Shown here piece by piece: positions 8,075 through 16,072 of a stretch of 47,043 nucleotides of DNA (positions within the stretch are counted from its first letter, which is position 1; the number at the start of each line of letters is the position of its first letter). The notes beneath the pieces were generated by a model. The model made no database searches. It saw only the letters and a program-made list of their open reading frames with translations, and was not told the DNA's origin. Source of the stretch: DATKXU01 sp035528905 (GTDB lineage Bacteria; Armatimonadota; UBA5829; DTJY01); assembly GCA_035528905.1 (NCBI GenBank), contig DATKXU010000080.1, positions 1-47,043 on the forward strand. The letters run 5' to 3'. The translations under genes and the position numbers were made by a program.

Positions 8075-8135
8075 GCGTTGAGAGTTGAGTGAGGGCGAGC
8101 GCCTTTCACTCTACACTCAAACCTAGACACTCAAC
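8069..8135. repeat. Word-repeat hairpin, GTTGAG family (atpA-atpG gap)
   Basis: Left arm AGTTGAGCGTTGAGAGTTGA plus GTGAG, a GC-rich turn (GGCGAGCGCCT), then a right arm of complementary words (TTCACTCTACACTCAAAC, then GACACTCAAC). The block contains the atpA stop codon (TGA 8072-8074), taken from the word GTTGAG. Confidence 0.75.
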
Positions 8136-8144
8136 ATAGCGACT

Positions 8145-9020
8145 ATGGCAACTATGCGCGATATCCGGCGGCGGGTCAGAGCCGTGCGGAACATACAGCA
8201 GATTACAAAAGCCTTGAAGATGGTGGCGGCGGCTCGCCTCCAGCGTGCGGAGTCCAGACTGCGCGCGACGAGGCCCTATGCTGACGGGATGCTCGCTTTG
8301 ATGGGCCACCTGCAGGCCGCTGTGGCAGGCGGAGAGGTGATTCATCCGCTTCTCGAGGTGCGCGAGCCGGTGAACATCGGTGTCCTGGCAATCACCTCGG
8401 ACCGCGGCATGGCAGGCAGTTACAATACCAGTGTCATCCGCGGCGTGCTGGACATTGTCGAGCCTTACGGCAGGGACCGCGTGAAATTGATTGCGGTGGG
8501 GAAGAAGAGCAGGGTATTCTTCGCCAGGCAGAGATACAACATAGCAGCCGATTTCCCGATGCCCTCGTCCGAAGTGAGTTTCCCGGCGGCCAAGGAGATC
8601 AGCCGAGCTGTCCAGAACCTGTTCGAGAGCCGAGAGGTGGATGTAGTTCACATCGTGTATTCGCGGTTCGTCAGTGCTCTCAGGCACAGGGTAACCGACG
8701 TGCAGCTTTTGCCTATCGAAGGTCCGCCGCTGGCGGAGGACGTGCGCTGGCGTAGGCTGGCTGAGGAGTACATTTTCGAGCCGCGCCCGGACGTTCTGCT
8801 CGGCCGCCTGCTGCCGAGGTATGTGGATGTACGGATCTGCCGGGTGATGCTGGAATCCCTCGCAAGCGAGCACGCCGCTCGCATGGCGGCAATGAGTTTG
8901 GCGACCGACAATGCCGGCGATATGATCGAGAGGCTGACGCTCGATTTCAACCGGGCGCGCCAAGCCGCTATCACGAAGGAGTTGGCCGAGATCGTCGGCG
9001 GCACAGAGGCGCTGAGATAG
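8145..9020 (+). CDS. atpG: ATP synthase F1 subunit gamma
   Basis: A 291-residue central-stalk subunit. The N-terminal helix (RRRVRAVRNIQQITKALKMV, from residue 8) and the C-terminal helix (MAAMSLATDNAGDMIERLTL, about 248-267) form the rotating coiled coil; the middle is the Rossmann-like domain with ITSDRGMAGSYN. ATG 8145 and ATG 8154 are both possible starts; neither has a strong ribosome site because the repeat block ends only nine bases upstream. It is flanked on both sides by repeat blocks. Confidence 0.95.
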   Translation: MATMRDIRRRVRAVRNIQQITKALKMVAAARLQRAESRLRATRPYADGMLALMGHLQAAVAGGEVIHPLLEVREPVNIGVLAITSDRGMAGSYNTSVIRGVLDIVEPYGRDRVKLIAVGKKSRVFFARQRYNIAADFPMPSSEVSFPAAKEISRAVQNLFESREVDVVHIVYSRFVSALRHRVTDVQLLPIEGPPLAEDVRWRRLAEEYIFEPRPDVLLGRLLPRYVDVRICRVMLESLASEHAARMAAMSLATDNAGDMIERLTLDFNRARQAAITKELAEIVGGTEALR

Positions 9021-9116
9021 ACCGGAGACTGTCCCGCTTCCAGCGGGATCCCGTCCGAAGGCGGGACAGACCGCTGACTGCAGCGAATCACAAGTCTCTG
9101 CAGTCCGCAGTCTGGC
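9021..9116. repeat. Compound hairpin, ACTGC/GCAGT family (atpG-atpD gap)
   Basis: Begins just after the atpG stop. First stem: TGTCCCGC (9030-9037) with GCGGGACA (9061-9068), which also holds an inner CCCGC/GCGGG hairpin. Second stem: GACTGCAG (9076-9083) with CTGCAGTC (9098-9105), continued by a further copy (CGCAGTCTGGCGG) matching CCGCTGACTGC. The atpD ribosome site GGAGG starts at 9117, right at the block's edge. Confidence 0.7.
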
Positions 9117-9126
9117 GGAGGTACAC

Positions 9127-10530
9127 ATGGCTGAAGGCCAAATAGTTCAGGTAATAGGACCGGTGGTGGACTGTAGGTTCCCGCCGGATGCGCTGCCTGA
9201 GATATACAACGCGGTCAAGATCGTTGACGAGAGCCGGAACATCGCCCTGACGGCGGAGGTTGCCCAGATGTTGGGGAACGATCTCGTCAGGTGTGTGGCA
9301 CTGGCGAGCACCGATGGCTTGGTGCGCGGCATGAAGGCGCTCGACACCGGCGGGCCGATCACCGTGCCTGTAGGCAAGGAGACGCTCGGGCGCGTCTTCA
9401 ATCTCCTCGGTGAGCCGATCGACCACCTCGGCCCGGTGGAAACCAAGAAGCGCTATTCCATTCACCGGCCTGCGCCCTCGTTCGAGGAGCAGAGCACGGT
9501 GACGGAGCAGTTCGAGACAGGGCTGAAGGTTGTGGATTTGCTCTGCCCGTACGCGAAGGGCGGCAAGGTAGGACTGTTCGGCGGCGCTGGAGTAGGGAAA
9601 ACCGTTCTCATCATGGAGCTTATCCGAACCATCGCTACCGAGCACGGCGGGGTCTCGGTGTTCGCCGGCGTGGGCGAGCGAACCCGCGAGGGAAACGACC
9701 TCTGGCTCGAATTGAAGCAGACCGGCGTCATTGCCAAAACCGCCATGGTCTTCGGGCAGATGAATGAGCCGCCCGGCGCAAGGCTTAGGGTCGGGCTCTC
9801 AGCTCTCTGCATGGCGGAATACTTCCGCGATGAGCTGGGTCAGGATGTGCTGCTCTTCATTGACAACATCTTTCGGTTCGTCCAGGCTGGCTCGGAGGTT
9901 TCCGCGCTGCTCGGCCGGATGCCTTCCGCAGTCGGCTACCAGCCAACCCTCGGTACGGAGATGGGAGAACTCCAGGAGCGAATCACCTCCACGGTGAAGG
10001 GATCCATTACGTCCGTCCAGGCCATCTACGTCCCGGCCGACGACCCGACAGACCCAGCTCCGGCAACCACCTTCGCGCATTTGGATGCGACGACCTACCT
10101 CGAGCGTCGGATCGTCGAGATGGGCATTTACCCGGCCGTTGACCCGCTTGTCTCGACCTCCAGGATCCTCGATGCGAGAGTAGTCGGCGAGGAGCACTAC
10201 ACGGTTGCGCGCCAGGTGCAGGCGACTCTGCAAAGATACAAGGAGCTCCAAGATATTATCGCAATCCTCGGCGTGGACGAGCTCTCGGATGAGGACAAGC
10301 TCACTGTTGCTCGTGCGAGGAAGATTCAGCTTTTCCTCTCCCAGCCGAACTTCGTGGCGGAGCAATTCACGGGCCTCCCGGGCCGCTACGTTGCCCTTAA
10401 GGAGACCATTAGCGGATTCAAGGAAATAGTCGAGGGCAGGCACGACGCGCTTCCAGAGCAGGCTTTCTATATGGTTGGCGGCATAGACGAGGCGCTCGAG
10501 AAAGCCGAGCAGATGAAGGCAGCCGCATAG
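9127..10530 (+). CDS. atpD: ATP synthase F1 subunit beta
   Basis: The 467-residue catalytic subunit. Walker A GGAGVGKT is at 152-159, the catalytic-site GERTREGNDLW segment follows near 187, LLFIDNIFRF carries the Walker B aspartate, and the DELSEED loop reads DELSDED. Start ATG 9127 with GGAGG five bases upstream, the best ribosome site among the F1 genes here. Full length and highly conserved. Confidence 0.98.
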   Translation: MAEGQIVQVIGPVVDCRFPPDALPEIYNAVKIVDESRNIALTAEVAQMLGNDLVRCVALASTDGLVRGMKALDTGGPITVPVGKETLGRVFNLLGEPIDHLGPVETKKRYSIHRPAPSFEEQSTVTEQFETGLKVVDLLCPYAKGGKVGLFGGAGVGKTVLIMELIRTIATEHGGVSVFAGVGERTREGNDLWLELKQTGVIAKTAMVFGQMNEPPGARLRVGLSALCMAEYFRDELGQDVLLFIDNIFRFVQAGSEVSALLGRMPSAVGYQPTLGTEMGELQERITSTVKGSITSVQAIYVPADDPTDPAPATTFAHLDATTYLERRIVEMGIYPAVDPLVSTSRILDARVVGEEHYTVARQVQATLQRYKELQDIIAILGVDELSDEDKLTVARARKIQLFLSQPNFVAEQFTGLPGRYVALKETISGFKEIVEGRHDALPEQAFYMVGGIDEALEKAEQMKAAA

Positions 10531-10539
10531 GGGCATTTC

Positions 10540-10597
10540 GGGTTTCAAGTTCCAGGTTCCAGGTTTCAGGTTAGCCTGTTGCGAGAACTTGGAACCC
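10540..10597. repeat. Word-repeat hairpin, GTTCCAGGTTTCA family (atpD-atpC gap)
   Basis: GGGTTTCAAGTT (10540-10551) followed by three further words of the type CCAGGTT/TCAGGTT, then AACTTGGAACCC (10586-10597), which pairs with the first arm at 11 of 12 positions. Same family as 25311-25412 and 39529-39564. Confidence 0.75.
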
Positions 10598-10608
10598 ACA
10601 ATAATGGT

Positions 10609-11022
10609 ATGCCTGAAAAGACATTCAAAGTCGAAATTGTGACCCCCGAGGGCGTCGTTCTGTCACAGGACGACGCAGTCTCGATCGTCGTCCCAGGCGT
10701 AGAGGGTTCGCTGGGCGTGCTGGCCGACCATGCGCCGCTCATGGTGGAGCTTGCCATTGGCGAGATTTGGATTCGGGATTCCGACGGCAAGGTGACGCGG
10801 CTGGCGACGTCCGGCGGCTTTGTGGAAGTCCGGCGGAACATGGTTTCCATACTTGCGGACACGGCCGAGAGGGCGGAGGAGATTGACATTGCCCGCGCCG
10901 AGGAAGCCAAGAGGCGCGCCGAGGAGTGCCTGCGCTCTCATGCCGCAGGCATTGACCACACCCGCGCCGAAGCCTCCCTCGAGCGGGCGCTCGTCCGCAT
11001 TCGAGTTGCGAGAGGGGAGTAG
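10609..11022 (+). CDS. atpC: ATP synthase F1 subunit epsilon
   Basis: A 137-residue rotor subunit. Residues 1-85 form the beta sandwich (FKVEIVTPEGVVLSQ, GSLGVLADHAPLMVEL) and the rest is the helical hairpin with the basic, Ala-rich tail. Start ATG 10609 fits family alignment; a frame extension back to TTG 10579 would only translate the repeat block. The ribosome site is weak. The gene ends 11 bases before the next one, which suggests the ATP synthase transcript continues into the transglutaminase-like gene. Confidence 0.93.
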   Translation: MPEKTFKVEIVTPEGVVLSQDDAVSIVVPGVEGSLGVLADHAPLMVELAIGEIWIRDSDGKVTRLATSGGFVEVRRNMVSILADTAERAEEIDIARAEEAKRRAEECLRSHAAGIDHTRAEASLERALVRIRVARGE

Positions 11023-11033
11023 AAGGCATTGGC

Positions 11034-12491
11034 ATGAGCAAGACACTTAAGGCGATTGCGGCGCTTGCCCTGGCCGCCATTCTAATACACAGCCGCGCCG
11101 CTTCGCAGGAAATCCCGAGCGAGACCTGGATGGGCATTTACCTCAACCAGGCCAAGATCGGTTATGCCAGGTTCTTTATAGAAAAGGCAAACTTCCGAGG
11201 GAAGCCCGGCTACCGGCTCGACAGCACGACTGTGACTCGCGTGCTGGCGTTGGGCGTGGAAGTCGAGCAGACCCTCGACACCGCTGTCCGTCTCAGCAAG
11301 GACTTCGAGCCGGTGCACCAGGTTTTCAAGATGTCGTCGGCCGGGCACACGACCACCGTAACCGCCGTGTTCGGGGCCGGCGAGATTGTGGCTGAGGTTA
11401 CTTCGGCTGGAACGAAGAGCACCAGAAGGATACCGATACCCGCCGGCAGCAAGATCGTGGGCGGCGACACCTTTCTATCGCCCGCTGTGAAGCTGAAGAT
11501 CGGCGACAAGCTGAACGTCAAGGTGTTCAATCCGCTCACCTTGACCCTGGATGATCTCCAGGCGGAAGTTCTCCGGCAGGAGGAGCTGGAGCTGGGAGGG
11601 GAGACTCACCAGGCATTTGTCGTCAAGACCATCACCCCATTCGGGGAGATGATCTGCTGGCAGGCCGAAAACGGCAACGTGTTGAAGGTCACGGCGCTTA
11701 TGGGCATCGTCATGATACGCGAGCCGAAGGAGGCGGCCCAGTCTATCGAGCCGCGGGTTGGCAACTACGTCCCGCCGTCCGATCTCGCCGTAATGACGTC
11801 CGCTCCGACGGCGACCGAGGTTCCAAACCCCCGGCAAGTGAAGTACATGAAGATTCGCCTCTCAGGCCTGAGGGACAGGACTCTCGCTATCAGCGACAGG
11901 CGGCAGAAGGTCAAGTACTCAGGCGGCGAGAGGCCGGTCGCTGTATTCGAGATCACCGCGTCGAGGTTCGATCCATCGAAGGCTGCTCCTCTGCCGATCG
12001 GGAACGCGGAATTTAAGCGGTTCCTGGCTGAGAGCCCGTATGTGCAGCCGCTGAACCCAGAGATAGCTGCGCTTGCCAGACAAGTCGCGGGGAAAGAGAA
12101 GAATGCATGTGCCGTGGTGTCACGCCTGCGCGCCTGGGTCAACAGCAACATGGAGCCGAAAGCCAATATAGGGATCATACGCTCGTCCGTGGATGTGCTG
12201 CATGCGAAGACCGGCGTGTGCCGCGATTACGCCGTCCTCTATGCGGCGCTGGCTCGGGCCGCTGGAATCCCGACGAAGCTCGTTGCCGGCCTCGTCCACT
12301 GGAAGGACGGCTTCTATTACCACGCCTGGGCGGAGAGCTTCGTCGGCGAATGGGTTCCGGTGGATGCGACTCTCTCCACCGACTTCGTAGACGCCACCCA
12401 CATCAAGCTCGCTGAAGGGGACGCGACAGCGATGTTCGATATGCTGAAGACGGTGGGATCGCTGAAGGCGGAGATACTGGGCTTCAAGTAG
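11034..12491 (+). CDS. Secreted transglutaminase-like (papain-fold) protein
   Basis: 485 residues. A signal peptide (about 1-24, cleavage near ASQ) sends it across the inner membrane. The N-terminal 300 residues are a beta-rich domain that I do not recognise. The C-terminal transglutaminase-like domain has the expected triad: Cys396 (TGVCRDYAVLYAALAR), His430 (FYYHAWAES) and Asp444 (WVPVDATLS). Such domains act as cysteine proteases, amidases or crosslinkers; the substrate is unknown. It starts 11 bases after atpC, has AGAAGG upstream and no promoter of its own that I can see, so it probably rides on the atp transcript. It converges on cdaR at its 3' end with no clear terminator. Confidence 0.85.
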   Translation: MSKTLKAIAALALAAILIHSRAASQEIPSETWMGIYLNQAKIGYARFFIEKANFRGKPGYRLDSTTVTRVLALGVEVEQTLDTAVRLSKDFEPVHQVFKMSSAGHTTTVTAVFGAGEIVAEVTSAGTKSTRRIPIPAGSKIVGGDTFLSPAVKLKIGDKLNVKVFNPLTLTLDDLQAEVLRQEELELGGETHQAFVVKTITPFGEMICWQAENGNVLKVTALMGIVMIREPKEAAQSIEPRVGNYVPPSDLAVMTSAPTATEVPNPRQVKYMKIRLSGLRDRTLAISDRRQKVKYSGGERPVAVFEITASRFDPSKAAPLPIGNAEFKRFLAESPYVQPLNPEIAALARQVAGKEKNACAVVSRLRAWVNSNMEPKANIGIIRSSVDVLHAKTGVCRDYAVLYAALARAAGIPTKLVAGLVHWKDGFYYHAWAESFVGEWVPVDATLSTDFVDATHIKLAEGDATAMFDMLKTVGSLKAEILGFK

Positions 12492-12539
12492 GACGCCGGT
12501 GTGCGCTCAGGGGGCAACCCTTTGGGCTTTGCTCTATCA

Positions 12540-13511
12540 TCACATCGTGCCGGGCTCGCGCGACGGCTCTTCGGGTTCGGGCAGCCGTTCGATCTCCACG
12601 GTCACGCGCACGTATTCGCTGTCGGCAAGCGCCAGTCCTGGGAGGACGATGATCCGGACGCGCTGCGAGAACGTCTTTGTGCGACCGTCCAGATTCACCT
12701 TCTCCGTCCTCAGCGTGGTCACGTTCATCAACTGCTCTGGTCTACCCGTCACCGTCACCGTCTGCGGGCGCACCGCTATGCTGCCGACCTTGTGCGGGAA
12801 CGGCGGTTGCCCTTCAGTCTCCAGACCCACGAAGACTGCACGGCTTGCCGGCGCTTCCAGCAGTTTCATGCTCAGGTGCACTTCTTGTGGGGTCACTTGC
12901 AGCCCTCGCACTGGCTTGTCATCCTTGCCCAGAGCGAACACGCGGAAATCGCCCTCGACGGTGTCCGCGCTCAGACCTCCAACGTCCACGGTTACTGCAA
13001 GCTGCGCGACTTTGCTCACCAGCCTTGACGGGCCGCTTACCGTTGCCCTGCCGCGCGAGAGCCGCGGTGCACCGAATCTATAGCCAATCAGGGGCGACCC
13101 TATGAACCGCACGTCTATTCCGAGTGTGCGCCAGGCCTTCTGTGCGAGCACAATGGATACCTCGCGAGGCGCCGGTGCTACGTTGACCAGGCCCGCGTAT
13201 CCGGCCGGGGTCGTCACCCTCACCGGCACCATGTGCCGGCCCGCAGCTCTGCCTGCCAGATTCACATGCGCGGTGATTGCGTCCGGCTGGGCGGCGATGG
13301 AGTTGACATGGGCGCGCGCGCCTTCTAGTTGTGCGTTCACCGTCTTCGGGGCGGCGACGACTATGCAGCCGGGGTCAAGTTCATGTACCGCCAGGGGTAG
13401 ACCCTTCAGCTCTCTGGAGGTGCGCGGGCTCTGGACCACGTTTGCGTACAGCCAGATGATTACTGCGATTACCAGGGCGAGCAGCTTGTACCTGACATTC
13501 CGTCTCAACAC
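12540..13511 (-). CDS. cdaR: CdaR-like YbbR-domain regulator of diadenylate cyclase
   Basis: 323 residues: one N-terminal membrane helix (about 8-27) followed by an extracytoplasmic region with several YbbR-type repeats of 80-90 residues (each starting with a V-x-V/L-D-x-x-G-type strand pattern). CdaR controls the membrane diadenylate cyclase CdaA in Bacillus and relatives. The start is GTG at 13511, overlapping the cdaA stop by seven bases (GTGTTGA), so the two are translationally coupled. The tail is proline/glutamate-rich. Confidence 0.88.
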   Translation of the reverse strand: MLRRNVRYKLLALVIAVIIWLYANVVQSPRTSRELKGLPLAVHELDPGCIVVAAPKTVNAQLEGARAHVNSIAAQPDAITAHVNLAGRAAGRHMVPVRVTTPAGYAGLVNVAPAPREVSIVLAQKAWRTLGIDVRFIGSPLIGYRFGAPRLSRGRATVSGPSRLVSKVAQLAVTVDVGGLSADTVEGDFRVFALGKDDKPVRGLQVTPQEVHLSMKLLEAPASRAVFVGLETEGQPPFPHKVGSIAVRPQTVTVTGRPEQLMNVTTLRTEKVNLDGRTKTFSQRVRIIVLPGLALADSEYVRVTVEIERLPEPEEPSREPGTM

Positions 13512-14386
13512 TTTGGTCTCCGCTCCGACGAAGTGCCGGGCCGCATCTTGGAGAAGGCACTCGACATGGTTCGGCGAATTTGAGATACGCCTTCGCGCGT
13601 CTTTGGAACTTGCAGAAGATGGAGCAGCTTGGTGCGTACCTTCTCCGGCTCCAAACCCCTGAGCAGAGCGCCTTCCACCGAAAGCGAGATCATACCCGTC
13701 TCTTCGGAGACGACGAGCACCACTGCGTCGCTCTCCTCAGAGACTCCCAGCGCTGCCTTGTGCCTGGTATGGATCATCGTGCCCACTCTCGGGCTGTCGC
13801 TCAGCGGCAGTGTGCAGCTTGCGGCCACGATCCTGTTGCCCCTGATAATCACCGCGCCGTCGTGCAGTGGACTTCCAGGATGGAATATCGTTCGCAGCAG
13901 CTCGGCGGATACCAGCGCATCCATGCGGCTCCCACCCTCGATGATGTTGTCCAGGCCGACCTCGCGCTCTATGACGACCAGGGCTCCGATTCTCGATTGC
14001 GCCATATCGGCAGCGGCCTTGGACAACTGGTTCACCATATCGGTGATGTCCTCTCGCCCCAGCGCGACCAGTCCACGTCCCAGGAACTTCAATCGGCCGA
14101 TCTCCTCAAGCGCGTGTCGCAGCTCCGGGTAGAACAATATCACCAGTGCCACAGGACCCAAGGGAAGGAAGACGCGGAGAAGCCAGTTCAGCGCGCGCAG
14201 ATGCAGCAGCTCGCTTATGAAGACAAACAGAAAGAATACCACAAGCCCCCACGCGATCTGCCACGCGCGGGTGCCCTTCACGACCATTATCAGCTTGTAA
14301 ATAACGAAGGCGACCGCGAGCACGTCCACCACCGTGATTAGCAGCGAGACCCCGCTTATGTCGCCGAATCGTTCGAACCAGTTCAT
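13505..14386 (-). CDS. cdaA: Diadenylate cyclase CdaA (c-di-AMP synthase)
   Basis: 293 residues. Three N-terminal membrane helices (about 12-33, 42-60, 68-87) precede the DAC domain, which joins two ATP molecules into cyclic di-AMP. The catalytic motifs are intact: DGA at 176-178 (LHDGAVII) and RHKAA at 208-212. The linker YPELRHALEEIGR is typical of CdaA. c-di-AMP controls potassium and osmolyte transport and cell-wall balance. It is transcribed with cdaR from the promoter at 14452-14480, which faces away from the rnpB promoter. No glmM follows, unlike in Firmicutes, where cdaA-cdaR-glmM are linked; glmS occurs 13 kb away. Confidence 0.95.
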   Translation of the reverse strand: MNWFERFGDISGVSLLITVVDVLAVAFVIYKLIMVVKGTRAWQIAWGLVVFFLFVFISELLHLRALNWLLRVFLPLGPVALVILFYPELRHALEEIGRLKFLGRGLVALGREDITDMVNQLSKAAADMAQSRIGALVVIEREVGLDNIIEGGSRMDALVSAELLRTIFHPGSPLHDGAVIIRGNRIVAASCTLPLSDSPRVGTMIHTRHKAALGVSEESDAVVLVVSEETGMISLSVEGALLRGLEPEKVRTKLLHLLQVPKTREGVSQIRRTMSSAFSKMRPGTSSERRPKC

Positions 14387-14451
14387 TACGACGCCTGCCC
14401 GGAACTAAAACGAGTGGATCCAGCGGCCCAAACCGCATGCCTGCCCAGCAA

Positions 14452-14480
14452 AGTATAGCATAGGCGCAGGCGGGGGTCAA
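14452..14480 (-). promoter_or_regulatory. Sigma70-type promoter for cdaA-cdaR
   Basis: Minus strand: TTGACC (14480-14475), 17-base spacer, TATACT (14457-14452). The predicted leader is about 60 bases. Its -35 box lies 11 bases from the -35 box of the rnpB promoter on the other strand. Confidence 0.8.
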
Positions 14481-14491
14481 CAGGCGCGGCC

Positions 14492-14519
14492 TTGACTTGC
14501 GGAACTGGTATGGTATAAT
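14492..14519 (+). promoter_or_regulatory. Sigma70-type promoter of rnpB
   Basis: TTGACT (14492-14497), 16-base spacer, TATAAT (14514-14519). The expected transcript start (about 14525-14527) coincides with the first base of the RNase P P1 helix. Confidence 0.85.
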
Positions 14520-14524
14520 AATCG

Positions 14525-14891
14525 CGGAGTAAGTTGGGTGGTCGCCCCTCCGAAGCCTTGGCGAAGGAGGGGAGGAAAGTCCGGGCTCCACAGGGCGCGA
14601 TGCTCGCTAGCGGCGAGGGGGAGCGATCCCACGGAAAGTGCCACAGAAAAGAAAACGCCGGCCTGGGGTTGGATTTCCATCTCCGGGGGCAAAGCTGAAA
14701 CGGTGGTGTAAGAGACCACCAGCTCCGCAGTGATGCGGGGGCTTGGTAAACCCCATCGGGAGCAAGGCCGAATAGGAAGGGGATGAAGCTGCCCGCTGAC
14801 CCTTCGGGTAAAGGCCGCAAGAGTTCCGGGGCAACCCGGTTCCTAGACAGATGATCACCCGCGACAGAACCCGGCTTACAGACTTGCTCCG
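14525..14891 (+). ncRNA. rnpB: RNase P RNA, bacterial type A
   Basis: The catalytic RNA that trims tRNA 5' ends. Conserved blocks are in order: GAGGAAAGTCCGGGCTC, AGCGATCCCACGGAAAGTG, CCACAGAAA, GAAACGGTG, TAAGAG-CCACCAG, GGTAAACCCC, GGAGCAAGGCCGAATAG, AGACAGATGATCACC and ACAGAACCCGGCTTACAG. Ends are set by the P1 helix: CGGAGTAAGT at 14525 pairs with ACTTGCTCCG ending at 14891 (one G-U). The GATGAAG/CTGCCCGCTGACCC region and overall length (about 367 bases) fit type A. It has its own promoter and terminator and no overlapping real gene. Confidence 0.96.
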
Positions 14892-14904
14892 TCAGGCGAG
14901 TCTT

Positions 14905-14935
14905 GGCGAACTCACGTCCAAGATTCGCCGTTTTT
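14905..14935 (+). terminator. Intrinsic terminator of rnpB
   Basis: GGCGAA (14905-14910) pairs with TTCGCC (14924-14929), followed after one base by five T. An alternative CTTGG/CCAAG pairing exists in the same stretch. Confidence 0.6.
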
Positions 14936-15008
14936 GTTTCTTGGCTGAGCGCGCCAGAGGTTGCCTGTCCGCTCGCGAAACCTGGGTTCCTCGGGACATG
15001 CAGCTTCC

Positions 15009-15037
15009 TTGACAGGCCCATACCCCTCTGCTATACT
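15009..15037 (+). promoter_or_regulatory. Sigma70-type promoter of ndk
   Basis: A perfect TTGACA (15009-15014), 17-base spacer and TATACT (15032-15037). The start near 15044 leaves a leader of about 27 bases to the ndk ATG. Confidence 0.85.
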
Positions 15038-15070
15038 GGCCTCGATTCTGGTGAAAGTCCCGAGAGGTTA

Positions 15071-15487
15071 ATGGAGCGAACCCTGGTTCTAATTAAGCCC
15101 GACGCCGTCGGTCGCGGTCTGGTCGGCGAGATCACTCGCAGATTTGAGAATCGCACACTCGCGATCAAGGCTTTGAAGATCATCAAGCCTTCCAGGGAGC
15201 TGGTAGAGCGTCACTACGAGGTCCACAGGGGCCGGCCGTTCTTCGAGGCTACTGTGGATTTCATGTCTTCCGGGCCGCTGGTGGCGATGGTGCTCGAAGG
15301 CGAGGATGCCATCGCGATAGTGCGTCAGATGGTCGGAGCACTCGACCCGTTGGAAGCTGAGCCGGGGACCATTCGAGCGGACTACACGCTTAGCACGAAA
15401 GAGAATCTCGTGCACGGTTCTGATTCCGTCGGGAGTGCGGTGAAAGAGATTGGACTCTGGTTCAGCCCGGAAGAGATTCTGGATTAG
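15071..15487 (+). CDS. ndk: Nucleoside diphosphate kinase
   Basis: A 138-residue cytoplasmic enzyme that moves the terminal phosphate of ATP to other nucleoside diphosphates through a phosphohistidine. The opening ERTLVLIKPDAVGRGLVGEI and the active-site motif with His115 (ENLVHGSDS) are intact. Start ATG 15071 has GAGAGG a few bases before it; the open frame extends upstream without a start of this kind. Own promoter at 15009. Its 3' end overlaps the next gene by 38 bases if that gene uses TTG 15450. Confidence 0.97.
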   Translation: MERTLVLIKPDAVGRGLVGEITRRFENRTLAIKALKIIKPSRELVERHYEVHRGRPFFEATVDFMSSGPLVAMVLEGEDAIAIVRQMVGALDPLEAEPGTIRADYTLSTKENLVHGSDSVGSAVKEIGLWFSPEEILD

Positions 15488-16037
15488 CTTCCTTACAGCA
15501 GTGGCGGCGCTGCTGATTAGCACGCCCGTTTTGCTGTCAGCAAAGATTCCCAAGCCAGAGCCGGATGTGGTGAGGCTGCTTCCGAAGACCGGCGATGTCA
15601 AGAGCTGGGAGATCTATCCGGACACTCTCGTCTACGGCAGCGGAAAAGGGCTGACAGAGATCTACAACGGCGGCTACGAGCTCTATACCAAGAACGGGGT
15701 GCTTGATGCCGCCCAGCAGATGTATCGCTGCAAGGACGACACCGCCATCGTGACCATCCATCGTATGGAGTCCATCAGGGCTGGCACGCGATTCCTCGGC
15801 TATTGGAAGAAGTCGGACAAGAAACAGCCGACCTTCAGGCGTCTAAGAATCCCGACCGAGTCCTACGTATATGCGGCCGAAGGAACGGCGAGCGGCTGTC
15901 TTATCCGGAATAAGTTCTTCGTCACAGTGTCAGTGTATATGAAGGGCGAGAAGGGCGTGTCTACCGCTGAGGCGTTCCTGAAGGATATCAGCGCCAAGAT
16001 TCGGAAGCCAGTGCAGCCCGCGAAGCCGCGGAAGTAG
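15450..16037 (+). CDS. Small secreted protein, DUF6599-like
   Basis: 195 residues with a signal peptide when read from TTG 15450: basic start (SARKRF), hydrophobic core to about residue 28, cleavage near LSA-KIP. Starting later would remove the signal peptide, which is why I prefer this unusual start although it overlaps ndk. The segment TEIYNGGYELYTKNGV (about 69-84) resembles the YINGGAELY pattern of DUF6599 proteins. The tail is basic and proline-rich (KPVQPAKPRK). Function unknown. It is probably co-transcribed with ndk and the DUF362 genes; they could form one export-related unit, but that is only context. Confidence 0.65.
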   Translation: MDSGSARKRFWISFLTAVAALLISTPVLLSAKIPKPEPDVVRLLPKTGDVKSWEIYPDTLVYGSGKGLTEIYNGGYELYTKNGVLDAAQQMYRCKDDTAIVTIHRMESIRAGTRFLGYWKKSDKKQPTFRRLRIPTESYVYAAEGTASGCLIRNKFFVTVSVYMKGEKGVSTAEAFLKDISAKIRKPVQPAKPRK

Positions 16038-16072
16038 AATGGGCAAAGTAGTCCACCGCCCAAGGAGAGTGT

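Noticed and set aside
14386..15021. Open frame of 211 codons on the minus strand across rnpB
   Set aside because: The region folds as RNase P RNA with conserved blocks; structured RNA in GC-rich DNA often leaves accidental frames.
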